DNA of 64,000 nt from Gammaproteobacteria bacterium (GTDB lineage: Bacteria > Pseudomonadota > Gammaproteobacteria > Pseudomonadales > Pseudomonadaceae), in the NCBI GenBank assembly GCA_018816095.1, contig JAHIWP010000013.1, forward strand, positions 1-64,000. Reading direction: 5' to 3'. A model generated the notes under the pieces. It worked only from the letters and a program-made list of their open reading frames with translations, was not told the origin of the DNA and searched no databases. The position numbers were made by a program, and so were the translations under genes. Position 1 is the first letter of the stretch, and every line of letters starts with the position of its first letter. Shown here in pieces: positions 58,119-64,000 of this stretch.

Positions 58119-59447
58119 TTACGCCTTACCGGGCGTGGATTGCTCAGCAACAAAGCGTTTGGCGATAAAGCCGTACAGCAGGTAGCCCAGCGCCAGCACC
58201 AGCATCGCGCCAAACACGGCGTCCTTGCCCGAGGCGTACAGGGCGTAGAAGCAATAGACCATGGCCACCATCAGCACCACCAGGTTACGCGTGTACACCG
58301 CCGCACTGACCCGCGCCTTGTACATGATCACCAGCAAGCCGGAGAGCGCGGTGACATAGGGAATCAGGTTAGTGACGGCCGCCAGGTTGACCAGTTTGCT
58401 GAACTGCTCACTGGCATTAGGGGAAATGGTCGAGAGGGCCAACAAGGTTTGCAGCACCCCGCACACGATCATACCAATCACCGGTGCGTTAGACGCCGTG
58501 ACCTTGCCGAACAGTTTGAGGAACATGCCCTGATCGGCCGTGACCTTGGCCGTTTGCGCCAGGGTGAATTGCCAACCCAGCAGCGAGCCAATACAGGCCA
58601 TTACGGCCAGGCCCATGATGATGTTGCCGATAAAGGGGTTGAACATCTGCGCATAGACATAGGCAAACGGTGCGCTGGAGTTGGCCAGTTCGACGTTGGG
58701 CACAATGCCCTGAATCACCGTGGTCGACAGCACATACACCACCGCCGCACCCAGGGTGCCGAACAGACAGGCCAGCGGTACGTTACGCTCGGGGTTTTCC
58801 ACCGCATCGGAGTTCTGCGCCGCGGATTCCATGCCCAAAAAAGCCCACAGGGTCAGCGGAATACTTTGTGCGATAGCATCACTGATCACCAGGTTATGCG
58901 GGTTCCAGGCCTCCTTAAACACCTGGTTATCAAACCAGAACCAGCCGATTACGCTTAGCCCAGCCACCGGAATGATCACGCCCCAAACGGTTATGGAGCC
59001 GATCTTGCCGGTGATATTGGGGCCGCCAAAGTTGGCCACCGTGGTCAGCCAGATCAACCCTACCGTGCCGACAAACAGCGGAATCGCTCCAGTGCCTAGC
59101 CAGGGGAAAAACGGCGTAAGGTAGCCCACTGCCGAAATGCCGATGGCCACGTTGCCGATGGCCAGCGAAAGAAAATACAAAAACGAACAGAGGAAGAACG
59201 CCGACTTACCATGCGCCTCCTCGGTATAAGCCGACATGCCGCCCGAGCGTGGACAGTAGATGCCGCACTGGGCAAAACAGTAGGCGATGGCCATGGAGCC
59301 GGCTGCGGTGATGATCCATGACAACAGCGATACAGCCCCAAGTTGGGCCATGCTCGACGGCAACATGATGATGCCGGAGCCCATCATGTTGACCGCCACC
59401 AGTGTGGTAAGCCCTACCAGGCTCATCTTCTTGCTTGACTCAGCCAT
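58119..59447 (-). CDS. potE: Putrescine/ornithine antiporter PotE-type
   Basis: A 442-residue APC-superfamily transporter with about 12 helices. It matches PotE more than CadB or AdiC: VNMMGSGIIMLP, KSGGMSAYTEE-like SGGMSAYTEEAHGKS, SITVWGVIIPVAGL followed by GWFWF, and VENPERNVPLA. PotE exchanges ornithine for putrescine, or takes up putrescine. GGAGAGG precedes the ATG. Upstream lies an intact amino acid decarboxylase, the usual partner for such an antiporter. Confidence 0.88.
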   Translation of the reverse strand: MAESSKKMSLVGLTTLVAVNMMGSGIIMLPSSMAQLGAVSLLSWIITAAGSMAIAYCFAQCGIYCPRSGGMSAYTEEAHGKSAFFLCSFLYFLSLAIGNVAIGISAVGYLTPFFPWLGTGAIPLFVGTVGLIWLTTVANFGGPNITGKIGSITVWGVIIPVAGLSVIGWFWFDNQVFKEAWNPHNLVISDAIAQSIPLTLWAFLGMESAAQNSDAVENPERNVPLACLFGTLGAAVVYVLSTTVIQGIVPNVELANSSAPFAYVYAQMFNPFIGNIIMGLAVMACIGSLLGWQFTLAQTAKVTADQGMFLKLFGKVTASNAPVIGMIVCGVLQTLLALSTISPNASEQFSKLVNLAAVTNLIPYVTALSGLLVIMYKARVSAAVYTRNLVVLMVAMVYCFYALYASGKDAVFGAMLVLALGYLLYGFIAKRFVAEQSTPGKA

Positions 59448-59530
59448 CGACCTCTCCTTGTACCTTTCGAAGCACTGTCCCTTTGCCCAACAACGCGCAG
59501 CCTGTTGCCGAACGCAGGGATGGCTAAGCG

Positions 59531-61831
59531 TTACTGTTTGACTACATAGATCATGTACGTCAGCCCGCCGAGGCTGTCGCGCTCGATCTCGACGCCATGG
59601 TTGTCATGCTCAAAGCCTGGGAAGTGGCTGTCGAACAGCTCCATTGCTAGCAGGTAGTCGATAATGGCCTGCTTGTCGGCGCCGGCTTTCTCGCCCGGCA
59701 TCATCAGCGGGATACCCGGCGGATACGGCACGACCTGCACAGCCACAGTGCGATCACGCATGTCGCGCACGGCAATCTGTTCGATCTCACCTTTTACCAA
59801 CCTGGCGAAGGTCTGCCGTGGTGAACTGACAACGTCCGGCAGCAGGTTGAAGGCCGCATCCATGTTGTGCAGCAACTGCGAGGCAAGCATGTCTTGATGC
59901 ATAGCGGTGGCCAGGTCCTTGAGCCCCATACCGGCATAGCGCTCGCCATGGCTGGCAACCAGATCAGGCATTATCCGATCCAGCGCCGTGTTGTCGTCAT
60001 AGTGCGTTTTGAACTCCATCAGCCCGGCCACCAGGGAGCCCCACTTTCCTTTGGTCACGCCCAGGCTAAACAGCAGCAGGATCGAATACGGCTCGGTCTT
60101 CTCCACCACGATGCCGCGGCTGGCGAGGAACGACGACACCAGCGGTGCCGGAATGCCACTGGCTTGCATATCACCTTCAAGGGACTGCCCCGGTGTCAGC
60201 ACGGTGACTTTGATCGGGTCGAGCATGCAGTAATCGCTGCCCAGGTCACCAAAACCATGCCAGCTGGCCGTTGGTTTGAGCACCCAAGCATCACCGTTAC
60301 GCAGTGCCTGCGGGTCGAGTTCAGCAAAAGGCACGCCGTTGACTTCGTCCGGCTGCCACACGCCAAACCACCAATCCTGCGCATTGCGCTTGCGCACCTC
60401 ATTGCCCAAACGAACCATGGCCTGGCGAAAGGCGATGGCCTCGCCAATCGACTCATCGGTGAGGTACTCGCCGGCATCGTCCATCATCTTGGCCGATACA
60501 TCGGTAGAGGCAATGATGCTGTACTGCGGCGAAGTCGAGGTGTGCATCATAAAGGCTTCGTTAAACAGCGCCGGTTTGATCGGCACCTTGCCCGAACGAA
60601 TGTGGATCATCGATGCCTGCGACAGGGCCGCCAACAACTTGTGGGTCGAGTGGGTAACGGTCACCGTGGCGTCATCGGCATGCCGCTCGCCACGGTGCAT
60701 GCCATAGCGCCCTTCATACAACGGGTTGAACCGTGCATAGGCGTACCAGGCTTCGTCGTAATGAATGCGGTCGACGCTACGGCTCAGCTCGCGGGTAGTG
60801 GTCTGCACGTTGTAGCAGAGGCCGTCGTAGGTCGAGTTGGTCAGCACCGCTAATACCGGGCGGGCTTGTTTATCCGCCATCAGCGGGCTTTCAGCGATTT
60901 TCTGCGCCACGGCCTCGGGAGTTATTTCGCTGCTGGGCACTGGCCCGATCAGACCGCGGGCATTGCGCCGCGGACGCAGGTACAGCGGCACCGCACCGGA
61001 CATGTTCAGCGCATAGTTCAGCGATTTGTGGCAGTTACGGTCGACCAGTACGGCGTCACCATCGGTGACGGCTGAGTGCAGGACGATTTCGTTACTGGCC
61101 GAACTTCCCCCGACGGAGAAAAAGGTGAAATCGGCACCGAACACCCGTGCGGCATTTTTCTCCGCGGCGGCGATTGGCCCGGTGTGATCATTCAACGAGC
61201 CCAGCTCACCGACCGATACGCTCAGGTCAGAGCGCAGCATCTGCTCGCCATAAAAATCGAGGAAACTACGCCCCACAGCGGTTTTCATAAAAGCGGTGCC
61301 GCCGGTATGGCCCGGGGTGTGCCAGGAGTATTCGTGAGTGCCGGCGAAATTAACCAGTGCACCGAAAAATGGCGGCAGGATGCTATCAAGATAACGCCGT
61401 GCTGCCGCTTCAATGCGCCCCGCGACAAACGCTGGGCTGTCTTCCGGCTGCCAGATAAAACCGTCGATGTGCTCGACGATCTCCAACGGTACCTGACTGT
61501 GATGGGCCTGGCTCATACCCAGCATAATGGGCAGTTGCGCGGTACGCTGACGAATCAGCTGGATCAGACTAGACGCCTGACTCGGGTTGGCTTCGCAGGC
61601 CCCCCAACCAAGAATTACACAGCAGTAGGCCGGGTTAGCCCGGAAGGCGATTTCGGCGTCACTCAGCGAACTGACGCGCTCCACGTCAAGGCCATGCTGC
61701 TGTAGCGCCTGAGCAACAGCCTCGGCGCTGCGCAAGACGATGCTGTCCGGTTGCTGCTGGGTGTTGACCACAATCAACACGGGGTAGCGCTGCGCCAAGA
61801 ACGCCGGCAAAGGCACTTTTGCCTGAGTCAT
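59531..61831 (-). CDS. Orn/Lys/Arg decarboxylase, class I, intact
   Basis: A 766-residue PLP decarboxylase with wing domain (about residues 1-150), PLP core and C-terminal domain. PLP-site features are THSTHKLLAALSQASM with the Schiff-base Lys, HTPGHTGGTAF, and RIHYDEAWYAYARFNPLY. Overall resemblance is to the AdiA/CadA type rather than E. coli SpeF. Substrate cannot be read with certainty; the PotE-type antiporter downstream argues for ornithine, the sequence type for arginine or lysine. AAGGAG lies before the ATG at 61831. Confidence 0.9.
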   Translation of the reverse strand: MTQAKVPLPAFLAQRYPVLIVVNTQQQPDSIVLRSAEAVAQALQQHGLDVERVSSLSDAEIAFRANPAYCCVILGWGACEANPSQASSLIQLIRQRTAQLPIMLGMSQAHHSQVPLEIVEHIDGFIWQPEDSPAFVAGRIEAAARRYLDSILPPFFGALVNFAGTHEYSWHTPGHTGGTAFMKTAVGRSFLDFYGEQMLRSDLSVSVGELGSLNDHTGPIAAAEKNAARVFGADFTFFSVGGSSASNEIVLHSAVTDGDAVLVDRNCHKSLNYALNMSGAVPLYLRPRRNARGLIGPVPSSEITPEAVAQKIAESPLMADKQARPVLAVLTNSTYDGLCYNVQTTTRELSRSVDRIHYDEAWYAYARFNPLYEGRYGMHRGERHADDATVTVTHSTHKLLAALSQASMIHIRSGKVPIKPALFNEAFMMHTSTSPQYSIIASTDVSAKMMDDAGEYLTDESIGEAIAFRQAMVRLGNEVRKRNAQDWWFGVWQPDEVNGVPFAELDPQALRNGDAWVLKPTASWHGFGDLGSDYCMLDPIKVTVLTPGQSLEGDMQASGIPAPLVSSFLASRGIVVEKTEPYSILLLFSLGVTKGKWGSLVAGLMEFKTHYDDNTALDRIMPDLVASHGERYAGMGLKDLATAMHQDMLASQLLHNMDAAFNLLPDVVSSPRQTFARLVKGEIEQIAVRDMRDRTVAVQVVPYPPGIPLMMPGEKAGADKQAIIDYLLAMELFDSHFPGFEHDNHGVEIERDSLGGLTYMIYVVKQ

Positions 61832-61877
61832 GATGTACTCCTTGTAATAAAACGACTGCCTCACTCAGCGAGGCGAA

Positions 61878-61893
61878 GCATGGCGCGCCATGC
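61878..61893. repeat. Perfect 16-bp palindrome between the decarboxylase genes
   Basis: GCATGGCGCGCCATGC, a perfect inverted repeat, lies in the 77-base gap between the two decarboxylase genes, extended by partial GAGGC/CTC pairing. It may be a regulatory site or part of an mRNA hairpin. No T-run follows. Confidence 0.6.
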
Positions 61894-61908
61894 CTCACGG
61901 CTGAATCC

Positions 61909-64000
61909 CTATTTAAGGCACCAGAAATGGTAATCGCCGTCCTTGTGCACGGCGCCCTCCACTTCTTTCTCAAAACCGGGAAAGTTATTGCCCCAGTCCT
62001 GCAGCGCCTGGATATAACGAACCCAAGGGCCATCCAACGGACCCAGGTTCTCGCCCGGCATCACAATCGGAATCCCCGGCGGATAGGGCATGATGCCAAC
62101 CCCCGTGACCCGACCAGCGGCCTGACTGAGCGGCAACAACTCCGCCTCGCCGGCCTGCAAGGCCTGAAACGCCTCACGCGGGGTTTTCTCGATCAGCGGT
62201 AGATTGCCGAAGGCGTCAGCCTGCAGGGCGTCCATGCGGCTACTGCGCATGTACTCGAACATTTCGTTGCTGAGGTCACGCAAGCCCATGCCGCGATAAC
62301 GTTCAGGCGCCTGGGACACTAGATCGGGCAGCACCCGCTCCAGCGCAGCGTTGTTGTCGTAGTGGCGTTTGAAGGCCAGCAGCACATTGATCAACGTGCC
62401 CCACTTGCCCTTGGTCACACCGATGCTGAACAGGCACAGCACCATGAAGTCAGTGATGCGTGACGGCACAATATTGTTGCGATAGAGGAAGGCGCCGAGA
62501 ACCGGCGCCGGAATGCCCTCCGCCAACAGATGACCATCCGCGCCCATGCCCGGCACCATGATGCCAACCTTGATCGGGTCGAGCATGCACCAGCCTTTTT
62601 CCAGCCCGGCGAAACCGTGCCATTCGGCGCCCGGCTCGAGCTCCCAGCAGCTGTGGTCTGAGGCCAGTTGCTCGGCGTCGGCGTCGGCAAAATCGACCCG
62701 CTTGCCTGTCTGCCTGTCGGTGACCTGCGGTGCGTTCCACGGCTGGAAGAACCAGTCGCCACGGCTGGCAAACTCGCGGTGCGTGCGGGCCAAGGCCTGA
62801 CGGAAATCCACCGCCTCGCGAATCGAGTCCTGGGTCAGGCTAAGGCCGCCCTTGCCCTCCATCATCGCCGCGCCCACCTCGTTAGAAGCAAACAGCGCAT
62901 ACATCGGCGACGTACTGGCCTGGATCACAAAGGACTCGTTGAAGCGGCTGTGCTCGACCGGGTTACGTCCGTTGCGAATATGGATAAACGAGGACTGCGA
63001 TAACGCCGCCAACAGTTTGTGCGTGGAGTGGGTGGCAAACACCGTGGGGGCGTCGGGCTGATGCTGAGCCGGATCGCCGCGCATGGCGTAGCGCCCTTGG
63101 TACAGCGGATTGAAGCGGGCGTAACCGTACCAGGCTTCGTCGAAATGGATGCGATCACTGCTCTGCGCCAGCAGCCCTTCAGCGCGCTCGGCGTGCAGGC
63201 ACATGCCGTCGTAGGTGCAACACCGGCTTGCTGCTTTTGGCCTGGGCTTTCAGGGGATAGTTGGCGATAGCCGCCGCGATGCGCTGCGGATCAAACTGGC
63301 TCGGCAGCAAGGGCCCGATGATGCCGTAGCGGTTACGCGTCGGCGTCATATACAGCGGCAGGCCGCCGGTGAGCACCAAGCCTTGCTCGATCGATTTGTG
63401 GCAGTTGCGGTCACACAATGCGTACTGGTTTTCGCCCACACACGCCATAAAGATTGCACGGTTGGAACCCGAGGTGCCGTTGAGTACCGAATAGCTGGCG
63501 TGAGAGCCAAATATCCGCGCTACATAGGCCTCGGAGTCGCCCACAGGACCACTGTGGTCGAGCACCGAACCGAGATTACCGCGCTCGATACCGCTGTCGG
63601 CGCGGAACAGGTTCTCACCGAAGAAGTCGAAGAACACACGCCCCACTGGCGACTTGGTAAAGGCGATACCCCCCTGATGACCCGGAGCGGCCCATGAATG
63701 CTCTTCTTTCAGGGTGTAGCGGATCAGCGCATCGGTGAAGGGCGGCAGCAGGTGTTCCAGGTAACGCTGGATCGCCGCAACAACTCGCCCAACGATAAAC
63801 GGCGCCGTGTCCTCAAGCATCCAGACAAACTCGTCTGCCAGCTCCATGGCCTCCACCGTGATGCTTTTTTTCGCATCACGGTCGGCCATCAGAAACACCG
63901 GTACATTTTCGTTACGCTGGCGAATGCTACGGAGCAGCTCCAGTGCCTGGGCGTGAGTTGTGGCGTCGTTCTTACCCAGGGTCCAATCGACACAAATGCA
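61909..64000 (-). pseudogene. Second Orn/Lys/Arg decarboxylase, frameshifted and cut by window end
   Basis: An LdcA-like PLP decarboxylase split into two frames. The upstream part runs from the window edge (5' end lies beyond 64000; the reading frame is open to the edge) to about 63217 and ends in SSKPVL. The downstream part resumes with TYDGMCLHAERAEGLLAQ and continues through the PLP Lys (THSTHKLLAALSQ) to the stop at 61909. The paralogue next door has AVLTNS between VL and TYDG; here one base replaces those 18, so 17 bases appear missing. Otherwise the gene is well conserved, suggesting a recent event. Confidence 0.85.

Noticed and set aside
58119..59447. Call of the antiporter as CadB or AdiC
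   Set aside because: Several stretches match PotE more closely, such as VNMMGSGIIMLP and SITVWGVIIPV; still a judgement by eye.

Overview
The window is about 64 kb of GC-rich gammaproteobacterial chromosome and almost certainly comes from a Pseudomonas. The evidence is family-level protein similarity (RpoH, FtsY/E/X, TrmB, IlvA, PtsP, RppH, LdcA-like decarboxylase) and a gene order that, from memory, follows the P. aeruginosa PA0330-PA0382 neighbourhood. It is mostly core genome: no phage, IS element, CRISPR array, rRNA or tRNA was recognised. No clearly new multi-gene system stands out. The most interesting material is a few poorly understood gene pairs, two broken genes and several regulatory or repeat structures.

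Layout. 0.2-3.5 kb: DUF1329 protein, trmB, thiG and thiS, all on the minus strand. 3.6-5.4 kb: DUF423 membrane protein, mtgA and a membrane-anchored protein of unknown function. 5.5-9.7 kb: rpoH and the ftsY-ftsE-ftsX cell-division/SRP-receptor operon. 9.9-13.3 kb: an M16 peptidase pair (one with the zinc motif, one without) and rsmD. 13.5-19.3 kb: YheT-type hydrolase between two copies of a palindromic repeat, then a TetR regulator divergent from an aldehyde dehydrogenase, a Tat-signal protein and a GMC oxidoreductase. 19.4-22.0 kb: coaD, ferredoxin, ggt. 22.0-22.6 kb: AT-rich patch with a TRL-like lipoprotein. 22.6-26.9 kb: small exported protein, acyltransferase, mutM, HDOD protein, rlmI. 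27.2-31.5 kb: four-gene polyamine-type ABC transporter. 31.8-37.0 kb: ilvD, NCS2 purine/uracil permease, folA, diguanylate cyclase. 37.2-41.0 kb: DUF2868 membrane protein with a DUF3482 GTPase, then a frameshifted glutamate-receptor-like potassium channel. 41.1-48.9 kb: thyA-lgt-TSUP, NRDE protein, ptsP-rppH, HAD phosphatase, small membrane protein. 48.9-53.2 kb: ilvA, rpiA, an isolated GspE/PilB-type ATPase. 53.2-57.1 kb: two divergent L,D-transpeptidases, then an SPFH/NfeD membrane pair. 57.2-64.0 kb: orphan amino-acid binding protein, PotE-type antiporter, an intact Orn/Lys/Arg decarboxylase and a second, broken one that runs off the window.

Themes. Polyamine and basic amino acid traffic appears twice (ABC uptake at 27-31 kb, antiporter plus decarboxylases at 58-64 kb). 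Envelope biogenesis recurs (MtgA, FtsEX, Lgt, two L,D-transpeptidases, SPFH/NfeD). The aldehyde dehydrogenase, Tat protein and GMC oxidoreductase look like an inducible alcohol/aldehyde oxidation cassette; a perfect 18-bp palindrome between its -35 and -10 boxes is a strong candidate operator for the adjacent TetR protein.
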